Positions 36,801 through 48,640 are shown, numbered from the stretch's first letter. The stretch: 64,000 nucleotides of DNA from Manduca sexta (GCF_014839805.1 NC_051120.1:6014001-6078000); one strand, 5' to 3'. The notes: generated from the letters alone by a model not told the origin. Program-made: numbers and translations.

Positions 36801-37020
36801 CAACTTTGAAAGTTTTGGTATGCAGTGTTTACTGTGGAAAGTATACTTTTTAGATCAATTTGGAGTATTTTGGTTCGATAAATGTCTATAAAAAGTGTGG
36901 AAATTAGTGAAAACTTACTTTGGAGTCGTACAGAACTTTGGCTTTCGTCGGGTCAGGTTCGTAGCACAACACGCGTTCCCCTTCGCTAAACTTGTACCGT
37001 ATGCCTCTTGTAGACACCAT
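27845..37020 (-). CDS. msl-3: Male-specific lethal 3 homologue (MSL complex), 13 coding exons
   Basis: MSL3 is the reader subunit that targets the MSL/MOF H4K16 acetyltransferase to H3K36-methylated genes. Exons in transcript order: 36919-37020, 35981-36159, 34217-34341, 33728-33851, 33271-33459, 32775-32900, 30221-30465, 29742-29901, 29359-29460, 28982-29120, 28411-28498, 28232-28316, 27845-27917. Phases close to 578 aa. Residues 1-95 are the chromobarrel ([39 protein letters not shown]). The MRG domain is split: 177-282 ([42 protein letters not shown]) and 498-578 ([36 protein letters not shown]). Acidic, Ser-rich and Gly/Ala linkers lie between. The intron after exon 4 uses a GC donor (AG/GCAAGT). 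The donor of exon 7 is the least sure junction. Confidence 0.93.
30873..31105. mobile_element. Small MITE in msl-3 intron
   Basis: CCCGACTACGG at 30873 and its exact reverse complement CCGTAGTCGGG ending at 31105 bound 233 bp of non-coding sequence. The CCCGACTACGGCGAAGCGAGG start is a motif I associate with dispersed lepidopteran elements. The target duplication is not clear. Confidence 0.6.
31684..32609. repeat. Inverted repeat with Helitron-like ends in msl-3 intron
   Basis: Both outer ends show the Helitron 3' signature (GCGGGCGAAGCTGCGGGCGGAAG then CTAG) facing outward. Outer arms of about 55 bp match (31684-31738 and 32555-32609). Next come about 120-125 bp that do not match. Inner arms of about 190 bp match closely (31868-32061 and 32262-32452), around a 200 bp centre. 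The centre has sequence of the 5' part of related Helitrons (CCGTCGCGTG, GACGGAAATGTTCTCCTT). Confidence 0.8.
34636..34669. repeat. Perfect short hairpin in msl-3 intron
   Basis: AAAAACCTGTTAGGCA, GA, then the exact reverse complement: a 16 bp stem with a 2 nt centre. It sits in the 1.6 kb intron between coding exons 2 and 3. Confidence 0.85.
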
Positions 37021-38047
37021 TCTTAGTTTCTTCTTAGCAAAGAAAATTTAACTAGAGGTAGTTGACAAATTATAGTAAATTATGTAACTGGATTATGTTA
37101 AAAAATCACTTTAAAACACAAAATACTAAAATTAACTGAACAACTTTTAAATATTTTGTTGCAATTAATTTTGAAAATATATGTCGAGGACTGGAAGTCG
37201 AGACCGACCGAGTTGCTGTGAGAGTATATTTTAACTGGCGACACGCCCTAGACACGCCTATTTTACAGAAAATAATAATTTGTTTGGGCGTCGGCCGCCG
37301 CAGATGTTTGTTTTGTTTGGCTTCGTTCAGCTGTCAATGTCATATGTACTGCGCAATTCTACTGTAGACCTTATTGCTCTCATATTAAAAACGATAACAA
37401 AGGTACATATTTTGACTGCTGCGGTGGAAAACCTAGCATAAAAGTTGATATTTCTAGCATTACGCGGTAGTTTGAAACGCAATATACATTAACATTTATC
37501 ATTGATAATATTATATAATCATAAATCATTTATTTGCGCAAACTATTACAAGTAACGGAATGTAAATGTAAATATATATAAAGTATATATTATTTTTTTA
37601 ACAATTTAAGTACCTCAGAACAATGACAAGCATAAGTACTTTCACCTAAACTTCAACACTGGGGTACTAGATGTCGCGAATAACTAAAAACGTAATTAAG
37701 AACCTTGGCTTTTTTAAATGTGTTCGCCGGTCGTGCCAACATCTTCAGATGCGTATGCGAATATTTCTATATTCAGAAAGTAATGACTAGAAAGAAAGAA
37801 TGCAAAACTATTGTTAATTGATTGAATTACTTAAATGTAGAGTTGCCATGCGACCGATTGTAGCGTTGTGTTCCTTATCGGTGATCATTTACTAGACGAG
37901 GATAATATAACGTATTTATTGAGTAGAGTATAATTCTTAGATAATAAATATTTGACAAACTTTATTTTTGTTAATAGATTCATTAGACATTAATTACTCA
38001 ATTAATGTATCGTATTTATGTTGATATACATAACATAACATACATAA
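37021..38047. other. Upstream region of msl-3, no gene
   Basis: Contains the msl-3 5' UTR and promoter. A GC-richer patch lies at about 37290-37310 (GGGCGTCGGCCGCCGCAG). No TATA box is evident and no other gene is seen. Confidence 0.45.
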
Positions 38048-38298
38048 CATCACGCATTTTATCCCCGAAGGGGTATGCAGAGGCGCAACTAGGGCACCCA
38101 CTTTTCGCCAAGTATGTTCCGTCCCATGATGTGATAGGGGGCGAGCCTATCGCCATATCGGGCACAAATTCCAGACTCCGGGCTGATACTGAGCAGAAAA
38201 ACCCAAATATCACTTTGCCCGACCCGGGATTCGAACCCAGGACCTCAGAGCGCTATTGTACCGGACGTGCAATACAACTACGCCACCGAGGCAGTTAT
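38048..38298 (-). mobile_element. tRNA-derived SINE with intact Pol III boxes
   Basis: Read on the minus strand it starts GCCTCGGTGGCGTAGTTG (A-box-like TGGCGTAGTTG). It has a perfect B box GGTTCGAATCC at 38231-38241, then the body CTCAGTATCAGCCCGGAGTC, GTGCCCGATATGGCGATAGG and CATCATGGGACGGAACATAC. It ends at CCCCTTCGGGGATAAAATGCG. Of the copies in this window it is the best preserved. Confidence 0.85.
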
Positions 38299-38984
38299 GT
38301 TGATATTGTATTGCTTAATTCTCGTTACAAAGGTACTAACGTCTAAAGTGTATATGAAATAGCAAAATTATTAATTAATATTTTTATGGTTCATGTTATG
38401 TGTTTTTTATAACTTTGTTACCAATTTCCCCTCCGACAAATGTGCGTGTAAAATAAATAAAATGTTTAGATGCAAGTTTTGCAGAAAAATAATTCAGTAC
38501 CAAAATTTGACGTTTGCCTGCAGCGCCCATAGATGTTAAAGCTTTTATTGACCACTCGATGATTTTCATTTGAAACTTTTTGCTGTATTTCTATGTAATA
38601 ATGTAACTTACGATTTCAACCGCACAGCAATATTTTTCCTATTATTATATTTCGGGGTGAAGAGAGGAATCTAGAATTTTGAATTATAACTCGGCATCCT
38701 AAGACTTAACGTCGGATGTTGCTAGGCAAAGAAGTCTTAGGTAGGTAGTACTGCTCCGCTACTACTTATTTATCGGCAGACTCATAGCTCTCCGCTTTTT
38801 TGTAGGGCGACATGACGTGTCCGTCTCGTCGTCGGTGGTTTTGCCAAGCTGGCCTTAGTTATTTGGGCGTTAAAATCATAATGCATGAAACGAGGTTCAA
38901 AATCTCGTATAAAAATATATCACTATTGATTTAGATAATGCAAATATATATTTTATATTAATGTACTTACTTAAGTATATGCTA

Positions 38985-39118
38985 TAATCGTGTCTGGGGA
39001 TCGAACGACAAAGTTAAGTTTGTAAAATTTGGACTTAAATACATAAATACCATACGTACAAGTTTGTACGGAACCCTCGGTGCGCGAGTCCAATTCGCAC
39101 TTGTCCGTTTTTTTAATC
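38985..39118 (+). mobile_element. 3' end of a dispersed element (GGAACCCTCGG family)
   Basis: Runs from GTGTCTGGGGATCGAACGAC to TTTGTACGGAACCCTCGGTG, then GAGTCCAATTCGCACTTG and a T-rich end. It aligns along its length with 60945-61078. Confidence 0.7.
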
Positions 39119-39614
39119 TAAATATGACCCTAAGTTCTTATTTTAATTTTATTATTATTAGGTTTACTGTGAAAAAGAATTGAATAATTTCCATAGCGTA
39201 AGTGTTACCTATGTCCACTGCCCATACATCCCAGTTTTTATAAGTTGCGTGCAGTGTGTAACTAGCAAAATGACCATCGTGAGAACTGAGAAAATACCAA
39301 GGTTTTCAACATTGCTAGGCACAAATTTTCTATGTAGTCTAATTAGTCATTTCGTACAGATTATGTTGATATGTAATTATAAAATGTATGAACCAACGAG
39401 ACCATAAATTACATTAAAATATTAACCTAAAACTTTTATTTTATGCTGCGATTAACATACTTTTCTGTTCCTAGTACATTCTTGGGAATGATAGATATAT
39501 AATAAATCTAATTTAAATATAGATACCTAAAAAAGATTTTCAGCGTGGCTATAAATAAGAATGACGCGTACGCTTGTATAAAAATAAAATAGAAAGAATT
39601 TATGAAAAAAATAA
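39119..39614. other. Intergenic, nothing recognised
   Basis: AT-rich stretch between the repeat and the end of the cuticle gene. One short open frame has no family features. Confidence 0.5.
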
Positions 39615-39620
39615 TTTATT
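39615..39620 (-). promoter_or_regulatory. poly(A) signal of the first cuticular gene
   Basis: AATAAA on the minus strand about 97 nt after the stop. Confidence 0.65.
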
Positions 39621-39716
39621 GATCTTATCACCCTAATGCAAATCTCCTATACAATTCATAACGTATTTGATATACTATGGTATTGTATATTTATATGTCT
39701 ACATTTTGGCACAAGT

Positions 39717-40421
39717 TTAGTGGTGGTAGACGGGGGCGGCGTGATATACAGCTGGAGCGGCGTGGTAGACAGCTGGAGCGTGGTGGTATACAGGAGCAGA
39801 GTAGGCGACGGGAGCGGCGATCTTGGCAACAGGGGCAGCGTGGACCACTGGGGCGGCGTAGGCTACAGGAGCGGCAATTTTGGCGACGGGAGCGACAGCA
39901 GCAACCTTAGCGACGTGAGCGAGGGGCTCTTTGCGGACGACAGCGTTGAAGCCGTTGTGGGGGTCGGCGCTGTAGTCAACGGTGCGCTTGGTGCCGTCGG
40001 GGTCGACGACGGAGTAGGAACCCTGGACGACGTCTCCATCACGGGACTCGTGTTGGCTCTTGGAGTCGCCGGTGAGGCCGTCCTGAACGTCGTACGCAAA
40101 GCTGTACTGAGGATGCGCGTCGTACTCCTCTACTCTGGCGACGGGGGCGACGGCGGCCACTTTAGCGATGGGTGCAGAGTACGCTACGGGGGCGGCGTGC
40201 ACTACGGGAGCAGCGTGGTAAGCCGCGGCGGCGTGGTAAGCCGGGGCAGCGTAGGCGAGAGGAGCTACCGGGAGAACACCGGCGCTGGCAACTGCCACCA
40301 AGCAGGCGAGGACCACGAACTGTAAGAAACATTGTATAATATTATATAGATAGTAATTATTTTAATATGTCTTAGCACTGAATGAACAACTTAATGTGCC
40401 CGTCTATACCTTGAATGCCAT
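39717..40421 (-). CDS. Cuticular protein, RR-2 type (CPR family), 2 exons
   Basis: This is a secreted structural protein of hard cuticle that binds chitin. Exon 1 (40410-40421) encodes only MAFK. A phase-0 intron then leads to exon 2 (39717-40319), giving 204 aa. This tiny first exon splitting the signal peptide is typical of CPR genes. The signal peptide is about residues 1-17 ([13 protein letters not shown]). Residues about 71-136 form the RR-2 Rebers-Riddiford domain ([20 protein letters not shown], then [38 protein letters not shown]). Both flanks are low-complexity Ala/Pro/Val repeats with His and Tyr (YHAAP, HAAPVA). The protein ends in VYHH. Long open frames on the opposite strand are artefacts of this biased composition. 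It is oriented away from the related gene at 58 kb. Confidence 0.95.
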
Positions 40422-40478
40422 TGTAGTGGGTGAGTTGATCGAGGATGTTGAATGATGCTTGACGAAGAGTGCTTGAAG

Positions 40479-40486
40479 CTTTTATA
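40479..40486 (-). promoter_or_regulatory. TATA box of the first cuticular gene
   Basis: TATAAAAG on the minus strand, 58 nt before the ATG. An initiator-like TCATTC follows about 25 nt downstream, giving a 5' UTR of roughly 35 nt. This is typical of strongly expressed cuticle genes. Confidence 0.75.
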
Positions 40487-42289
40487 CTGGTGGCGGGGGC
40501 GCACCCTTTCACTATTCGGAGTATCGCGAGCGTTGTGTGACCGCGAGTTTGGGCCCTCGGGCGTTGTCAAACCTTCTCGCAATTAAGGAGCCTACCAATT
40601 TCATTCATAACTTTGAACTCGAATTCTCATAAATATCACTGTAAACGTGCTTATATTGTGCGGTAATAATTTGATTATTGCCACCTACCTATGCCAAATG
40701 TCGCGTATCCGTAATAAGGAGATACTGCTGTTTAAAAAATCAATAGATGTTATAGAATTAAGCTTAACACCTATTGTAAAGCTTAATTCTATTACTTCAT
40801 AATATAATATTATTTATGGATTTAACTATATAAACGGTGCTTGTCCGTTTCTTTCAGAATTTTTAGGCAAAAACGTAACTGGTGCCCCCCTAATTACATA
40901 CTTCATTTATTATGTCCGTTACATTAAATAGTAGGATACGACTCTATTCGATATATTAGATTCAATATACTGAATCATAGTAGTGAATAAAATATTCGCA
41001 ACATCGACACAAACGAATCATATAATAATCATAATCAATATTTTAAATTAACGATACAATAGACATCATAATGTAAAACTTATATTAAATTAAATTAACA
41101 ACTGAATTCTAATCTTAGTCTAAAATTATTATTAGTAAGTAATGCTTTACTTACTTAATTAATTATTTTTTATTTATTATAGATTATACACATAAAACAT
41201 TGCATGTCAATAAATTTGACAAAAGTTGATTAGTCAGAAATTACTATCCGAGATTGTATACTGTACCAACTTTTTCGCAAATAAAGAATTTAGTATTTAC
41301 TATAGTTTCATCGCTTAATGTGGGATTTTCAATGATTTTTGGTAGCGTTGAACAGCTTGCGTGTCAGTTTTAAATATTTAAATAATCTTATTTAAAACTG
41401 AATCCCAACTTATTGTCAATATACCAAAATCATGTACTGTACACTATGGTAGACACATGGATTTTAAGACTAGAATCTAACCTTTGCCTACGTAGTCGAG
41501 TTCCGAATAGATTTTCCTGCTAATTTTCCCACGTTCGCTTATGCTTTTTGCGACACTAATATTATATTTTACTTAGAATTTTATCAAGATCTGTTAAATA
41601 ATAATTACTATTTGCTGTAAAATTGTAATAATATTAAGTATAATTAAGATGACAATAATACTATAATGGGTATCTCGCTTATTTAAATTTGTATTGTACG
41701 TTAATTTCATGCATGTACTTGGTAAATATCGGACAAAATACTTGTATGTTTTAAAATAACTATTATTAATGTGGCACACCTAACATGTGAAGGCAAATTA
41801 CTTTATGTACTTGTACAAGTAGAGTTACAATTTACTCACGTAATAATGTGATAAATGATTATAATATTATATGTATTTAAATATATATTAGCTGTTATAC
41901 GCGGTGTACAGATTAAAAATATTCTATTTAATAAAAATAAACAACACTTCCTTAGCAACTGTTATAATATCAATAAAAGTAATTTATTATCGCTATTACG
42001 GAATATTACCTAATATAATGTATTTCCCGAAGTTCAAGCTGCTAGCCCTTGGTATCAAAATCAAGGTCTTTTTTAAGATAGCAATATTCCGCCGTCTGAA
42101 TATTGGCCCGCGTAACTTTCCAGTTTCGTCGATTACTATTACTTAAACAGTGAACTTCTATTATTTTTTTAACATTAGGTGCCTACCTGAGTGTATGTAT
42201 CTATATCCAATTATATAGTTGCATCTGTAATGTGATAGACATGTGTAGAAGGTAAGTATATGTTCAATTTATATTTATTTTATTATTTG
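40487..42289. other. Intergenic, no gene
   Basis: Very AT-rich sequence. A short hairpin (TAGAATTAAGCTT with its reverse complement 13 nt later) lies at about 40752-40790. Proximal regulatory DNA of the cuticle gene is expected near 40490-41000. Confidence 0.45.
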
Positions 42290-42510
42290 CCTCGGTGGAG
42301 TAGTTATATTACGGTCTCAGGATCGATTGCCGGGTTGGGCAATTGATTTTAGTTTTCCTACCTTACTATCAGGCCAGAACCTGGAATTTAAGCCCGATAT
42401 GACCATAGGTTCGCCCTATATCATGGGACGTAATACACGCTGCGGAAAGTGTGTGCACTAGGCGCGCCTCTGCCTACCCCTTCGGGGATAAAAGGTGTGA
42501 GTGCGGGTGT
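42290..42510 (+). mobile_element. tRNA-derived SINE, diverged
   Basis: Starts GCCTCGGTGGAGTAG, with a B-box-like GGATCGATTGCC. The body has AAGCCCGATATGACCATAGG and TATCATGGGACG, and it ends CCCCTTCGGGGATAAAAGG. It is the same family as 38048-38298 and is followed by a short GTGTGTG run. Confidence 0.75.
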
Positions 42511-42784
42511 GTGTGTATTTATTTTTTTACCATTCCCAACTTACATTACCTAAAAAAGACGTGAAGAACGTCGACTGCTTGTACTGGATGAAGGAAGTTC
42601 AATGCATGCTGCAATTAATGGAAGATGTTAAAGGAGACAGAAGAGGTTGAAAAAGACTAGTGACGAAAATGACCATTCCAATCGTTCTGGGTGCTTGTTA
42701 TTTATTTTTATTTAAAGACTCTATTTATATATTAAAGATTCACATCCTTGGAAAATGTATTTTGCGACTTATATGTCCTAATAT

Positions 42785-42925
42785 TTATATATTAGTATAG
42801 ATAGCTGAAAAGTTTGTTTGTTTGAATACGCTAATCTGTGGAACTATTAAATCGATTTTAATTTTTTAACTAATTGGAACCTAACACTGCTCCTTACTCT
42901 GACTCCTCCTCTCGAGGCGGAGCCG
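42785..42925 (+). mobile_element. Helitron remnant
   Basis: AGCTGAAAAGTTTGTTTGTTTG and CGCTAATCTGTGGAACTA match the start of the Helitron at 2886. It ends CGAGGCGGAGCCGCTGGCAA, a decayed 3' hairpin. The interior is deleted. Confidence 0.55.
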
Positions 42926-44585
42926 CTGGCAATTATTTAATAAGAGTAGAATCGTGAATTAATTTAAAGAAAATTTCTCAAGTCTGCAGTTATTATGTGC
43001 GTGTGCGCACGTGAATAAGAATCACACAATCGTGTCACCGGTGTTACACAATGATAATATGAACATCAATTAATCTATAATAAGATTACACCTTTGTATC
43101 TATTATTATTCAAATAGATCCGTATTATATGCAGTTGAGAAGCTCACGCCTGAATCTTTGAGGAGGCAGATAGAGACATAACTGGTGTACACATTTTATA
43201 AGTTATGTTGTTATACCACCAATATTGTATTTCTTTTTGTTTCACAGTCGACGGAAAATAATTGTCAATTAATATTCATATATACCTGTAGACAAAGACT
43301 CAAAAGAAAAGTCTTTGCTCTACTTTAAAATCTGACACAGATTGTCATATTTTAAACTCCAAATGCATTGCTACCAAACCAAAAGACCGAAATTACTGCA
43401 GTCAAATGACTAATAGTTATTTGCTTACAGGTTATGTTTCTTGTAGATCAATATGCTAGTACTAGTAATTAGTAAGTAATAATAAAATAATAAAAAGTTC
43501 ATAAAAGGTGACAAGCTATGTGTAACGTCGGTAAGTGAGGTCGTAAATGATAAGAAACATTTTATTACAGACGGCTGGCTCGCTCTCGTTGCTAGGTTGC
43601 GAAAGTGACCACGCCCGGCGCGCTCCGCGTGCCTTCTCAAGGATGCCCGGGTCACACAACACATGGGACCTCTTTCTTCATCCTGTTATGTGGACATTAC
43701 CTTTTTGTTTTATCAATATTCTTTAAAATATGTATTAATTTTTTACAGCCCTTTGCATGCGAGGCTCGGAAGGGGTAGCGTCATCAAGTTATAATTTGTT
43801 GTTGTCTAGGGTTTATGTCCGGTATCGTGGTTATCGTCAACCACTTTTAACCATCCCTGTAAAAAATCATATTAAATAGCTCCCATAAAGGGTGATTCGA
43901 TCTGGGATTGAACTTAAAACTTCATGGTTAACCGCATACATGCAGGTGCCTTCGCAAGATTAAGCGCTGACAAGAACTATAACATGCCAATTAAGATATT
44001 TTTTTCTGATATTAGATAGTTTTCAGAGGCCCTACTTCGAAAAACGAACATCGAAACGTCGTTCCGAAACGAAGAAACGACGAACTTCGGATTTAACCCT
44101 ACTACCAAATTACTTCGGATCCGTCATCGTTACTTTCGGAACCATAAACAATCGTTCGAATGAAAATATTGAGTCGGATTAGAGATGTGTATCTTCAAAA
44201 ACGTAATTTTTACCTATCATGGCATTCTTGTAAAAAAACATATAAATTGGATGTCTAATTAGGTTTTCTGCAATCTATCTATTATTTCATAACTCTAAAT
44301 GTTTATTAATGACAAAATAATAAATATTTTTACTGATTATGCAATCTACGGTCTTATTGCATTATGTTTTAATCTGTGGAATATTAGAATTTTTGACAAT
44401 TGATGGACATTGACAAGTTGATTGGCGAAAATCACAACAAATTGGAATTGTAATTTACAAGTAAAATTATTGATTGTATTGGTAAGTTTATTATTAAAAT
44501 GTTATTTACTCGCTTTAAACAAATGATCTTTTTCATTGTAAAGGCAGTTATTGTGTAATAACAAGTAAATTTTTGGTTTGATCTA

Positions 44586-44951
44586 TTAAGGTGGTAGCTC
44601 AAGGTCCATTTTCATACATTTTGTTTCGGCTTTAATCTGCGTAACTAAACAAGTATTGGCAAGTAAAGAATTTAAATTCACGTCTAGTTAGTGATTAGTT
44701 CTCGCAGTTGAAAGAAAAATGTAAAAATAATTAATAATCATGGATATTTCGGCCTTTAAAATTTCGTCATATTAAATTTTAAAGGCCGAAATATCCATGA
44801 TTATTAATTATTTTTACGTTTTTCTTCAACTGCGAGAACTAATCACTAACTAGACGTGAATTTAAATTCTTTACTTGCCAATACTTGTTTAGTTACCCAG
44901 ATTAAAGCCGAAACAAAATGTATGAAAATGGACCTTGAGCTACCACCTTAA
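44586..44951. mobile_element. Foldback MITE, nearly perfect palindrome, TTAA-flanked
   Basis: Arms 44590-44764 and 44774-44947 are reverse complements with only about three differences (a C/G, one A indel, one T/C). The loop is 9 nt (CGTCATATT). TTAA at both ends (44586-44589 and 44948-44951) fits a TTAA target duplication as made by piggyBac-type transposases, though the ends start GGTGGTAGC rather than the usual CCC. It has no coding capacity. A transcript through it would fold into a stem of about 174 bp. Confidence 0.85.
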
Positions 44952-45439
44952 AGAAATCATTAGTTTTGCCCATCGATATACACAATGGTTTTTATGGTAA
45001 AATTTATTCAATCTTTCTATTATTTTATTATTTTTCATCCCAGTAGGAATAAGAACCCATATATTTATGTACCCTGTGTTAGGATGTTTACAATAAATAA
45101 TTAACATTTTTCTTATGATTCCACCTAACAGTTTCAAGGAGAGTACGATGACGAGTACACCCAGCGACACAGGCGGACCTCTAATCGGGTCCTTCGCATT
45201 GACTGAACTGAAAAAAAAAGAAGTACTGGAGAGAGTTAAAAGAAATGAATAAAAAAAATAAAAAACAAATATAAAAATGATTGTAATAATGTTTTATTTT
45301 CCGATAACATATATTTGCTAGTTAATCTTCCATGCGTGATGCAGTGTTGGTTATGGCAGCTCTAGCGATTTAGTAGTTGTTTAATTATTTGATTCTGAAA
45401 CAAGAAAACATATTATGTTTAAAGTCTAATAAATTCAAA

Positions 45440-45960
45440 GTCATAGGGACTTTGTACAAAGGATGCCATAAAATTCATAAGTTTTCTAATGGTTATATGA
45501 GTGCCGTCAATGCACCCACATACATTTGCCTGGAATTACATATTTATGAAAAAATGAGAAATCATTAATGGCTTGTGAAAAACAAAAACAAGATCATTTA
45601 GACGTTAAGAATACTACAATACTAATACCAGCTAGGTTCTTGAGAAAGGTAGAAAGTAATATTTCTTCTGTAGCTTACCTTAGTGGTAGTATCAATTCCC
45701 CGTATATGTTCTTTGGAGGAATTAGTGGAACTATATCCTCGCAGATGATTTCAAAAGGGGTGGCAAAGTCCTATAAGTTCTTACAAATTCCATGTTACGA
45801 AGGTTTTACGCAGTTAGAGACGCTTCCAACTTCGCTCAGCACTTTCCTATTGCAACAATTCTTCACACGGGAGTTATTGAGCAATTTTAAAACCTCTGGA
45901 GTACCAAACGAAAATCAAACGAAAGGCTTAGAGCTTTCGTAAAATTGACGCTTAGATCCG
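45440..45960 (-). pseudogene. Harbinger-type nuclease remnant
   Basis: The only clear protein signal is CGCIDGTHITIRKL on the minus strand. Upstream sequence (toward 45960) has several stops and frame changes. The plus-strand open frame at 45568-45942 is antisense and has no family features. Confidence 0.55.
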
Positions 45961-46155
45961 AACGAAGAAACGATATATTTTATGTCAAATGGGTTTTCAT
46001 AGTGCGATCGACGAAAGTAAAAATGTCATAAGTGTCAAAATCCGATTACGGATCCGTTGTCGAATCCGTCATCGGATCCGTAACACTTCGTAGTAACAAA
46101 ATTTACGATCCGTCATCCGAAAGTACGGATTTCGTTTTTCGAAGTAGACTCTCTG

Positions 46156-48640
46156 ATCCTTAAGAGTATCATTAGTTAGTTCTGAATACGAAGATGGCAG
46201 ATTGCCCTAGGCCGTGAAAGGTGTTCATATTATTAATCAAGGAATGAAAATTTTTCAATCAGTTGATTGACAGATTGCGAGTGAATTTTGGAAAGACCGC
46301 GACGGTATTTTACCTGTTCTGCTGTATGATGTTGTGTATAAATTATACTCATACCTTACCTGCTACATTAAAGTTTTATATATTTTTTTTTAAATAAGCC
46401 TCACTCACACGTATTTTAGTGCACATTACAAAAATAATATTATTTAAAATTACAAAATATGATGAAAATGATATTGATGGAAAAGCAATCAATTAAGTAA
46501 TACAATAAAAAATATTCCCATGATAAGTAACTATTCCACACCTTGATACACTTCATTATGAGCCATCAAAAATTATGAGATTTAATGTGATAACCGCCAT
46601 TAAGTAAGTTATAAATTTAATTTAAATATTTTGTTTACACTTTACAGATTTTACTTACTTATATCATTTTTGTATCAAAATCTCATAATTCACATACATT
46701 ATATATTGAACAGTGTACAAAAAAACAATAATGACTTGATTTAATTATCGATATTGCTTTGACATACATATTTATCGCTCGTCAATAATGATTATGTTCA
46801 TGAATAAAATTAAAGTTCGTAAGCAACATACTATCCTTTAATTGCGAGCAAACAATATGGCGCCAATTTTGGCAAATCCTAAGGTCTATGACCATGGTCT
46901 CAGTGTCTCAGAGGCCTTTTAAAACAAAAGTAGCCTGACGGGTGTGTCTGTGTCGAGTTTAGTTAATTGGCGCCTGTCACTCAAGGAACACATGATCTTT
47001 CACCGCCTCACGATGCGATCGCGTCATATTCATTGGATTATTGCGCAAAAGGAGATTAAAAGATTGATCTTTATACACTATTAATTGATTTTAAATGTCT
47101 CAATACTAATAATTATATTCAGCTTAAGATCTACATCCTGTAAGCGGCATATTCTTTACCATTCCTAATAAATGATGATGTTCTTCCTGTATTGTGTTTA
47201 TATATTGTCCTTCTGATCTACTCAAGTCCCCTTTAGATTTATTGGTCGCAACTGTGTTCTGTACCAATAAAAGCAAAACAAAATGCTCTTACGCTGTGGA
47301 TTCCTGTGCGTTTGTAAGTAAATTGCCAGTAACAGTCAGTAATACAGCGATTCCTCAAATAAAAATTGTGTTCTGTGCAGTCTTCCATATTATATTACTT
47401 ACTCTATGGTGCAGTCCGAAAGCAACGTTCTGCAGATCGTGGCATAAAACTCCAACTAAAATGAGTAAGACGATATTTTTGCCCGTATGCAAAGGTCATT
47501 TAAATAAGTAATTAAATTATATATTACTTAGTTAAACAAATTGGTTGTGGGATTCGACGAACAAGTTATCACGTAAGTTAATAGTAGGGCAACTAGTACC
47601 TATTTCAACATTTAAAAAAAAAAACAAATATTAAACACATAATGCCTGCTAAGGGAAAATTTAACGATTAGTAAACCGATCAAGATCAGTAAACCCATTA
47701 ACAGCGCTTCGGAGAAACAGTCTTGAACTTACTCACCGAACATTTACGATTATCATTGCGCACCAGTTGGATAACAATCATTAGCTGCAATATACTTAGG
47801 TATAATGTCAAGGTGGCGTATGTGCCTATTGTTCCAAATGGCTATTCGCAACACGAACAGAGGCTATAAATAATGAATATCAATCATCAAATGGGTCTAA
47901 TTTCGTGGACTTGACTTGTCGGCTTAGTATGCGGCTTATGTACATTTTAGTGTAAGTATCCACTTATCTTTGTGGGTAATCAATAGTTTATAACGTTTGA
48001 AAGTGCCGTCATATTATTTTTTGATTTTACTTTCATTGGATTATTGAAAGGATATTAATAGCTGTAAAAGTATTAATCAGTGATACAGGTTACTGCAGAT
48101 TGCAAAGGTTTACAGAAAATATATTGTTGTCATTAGAGTTTTCGGCTCACATTACCGATTTGACTTCGTTTTATACTTTCATATAATGTTAAAATATTTT
48201 ATTGTAAAAATAAAGTATTTAATATTTTTTGAATACTTAACTATAAACTGCGTCATGTTTACAACGTTAATTATATTTCATATTCGATGTTCATAAATGG
48301 TTCATGAATACATTTGATACGTGTTACATCAGTAGAAGAAAGCTTGATTTACAAACATTAAAGAGAGATTATGGACAATTGGACAGAAATATGAACATGC
48401 TTGTCAATATTTTGTACTTACTTTAAGCAAAGTAAAATAAATTCGTGTATTTTAATTAAAGTTCAAAATAAAGTGCCCGTGAGAAGACACTGCCCTCTCG
48501 GCCGTCGGAACATTGAGCAAAATCGTAAAATGAAGACCTTGAACTAAATTATGAAGGAAACAAGTTGACATCTAGCTGTTACAACTTACGTGTTGCGTGC
48601 TTGTATCGGCGTAATAACTCCTTGCGTGAATGGATTACTT
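46156..48640. other. Intergenic, no gene recognised
   Basis: AT-rich, with only short open frames. The longest, at 47194-47511, starts with a non-ATG codon and has no recognisable domain. Confidence 0.45.

Larger units (their letters stand above)
44024..46155 (-). mobile_element. Degraded PIF/Harbinger-like transposon
   Basis: Near-perfect terminal inverted repeats bound about 2.1 kb: CTACTTCGAAAAACGAA at 44032-44048 with its exact complement at 46131-46147, possibly extended outward to CAGAG with three mismatches. Subterminal GGATCCGTCATCGGATCCG repeats also occur. On the minus strand at about 45460-45525 the frame reads GCIDGTHITIRK, matching the nuclease motif around the first catalytic Asp of Harbinger (HARBI1-type) transposases. 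The rest of the nuclease is broken by stops. No clean 3 bp target duplication is seen. A foldback element is inserted at 44586-44951. Confidence 0.6.

Noticed and set aside
38231..38298. Possible tRNA gene
   Set aside because: A and B boxes are present, but the cloverleaf is poor and the sequence continues into a SINE body; several copies exist in the window.
38005..38346. 113 aa open frame with a GFEPRTSERYC-like string
   Set aside because: This is the translated tRNA-like head of a SINE, a well-known false protein.
39636..40325. 229 aa Gly/Ser/Val-rich open frame on the plus strand
   Set aside because: Exactly antisense to the first cuticular gene; it results from the repetitive GCN/GTN codons.
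43560..43670. GC-rich patch with an open minus frame (CCVTRASLRRHAERAGRG...), considered as an exon
   Set aside because: No good splice sites in matching phase and no recognisable domain.
45568..45942. 124 aa plus-strand open frame
   Set aside because: Lies inside the Harbinger relic, antisense to the nuclease fragment, with no family features.
47194..47511. 105 aa open frame with Cys residues
   Set aside because: Non-ATG start, no domain and no neighbouring exons; chance in AT-rich DNA.
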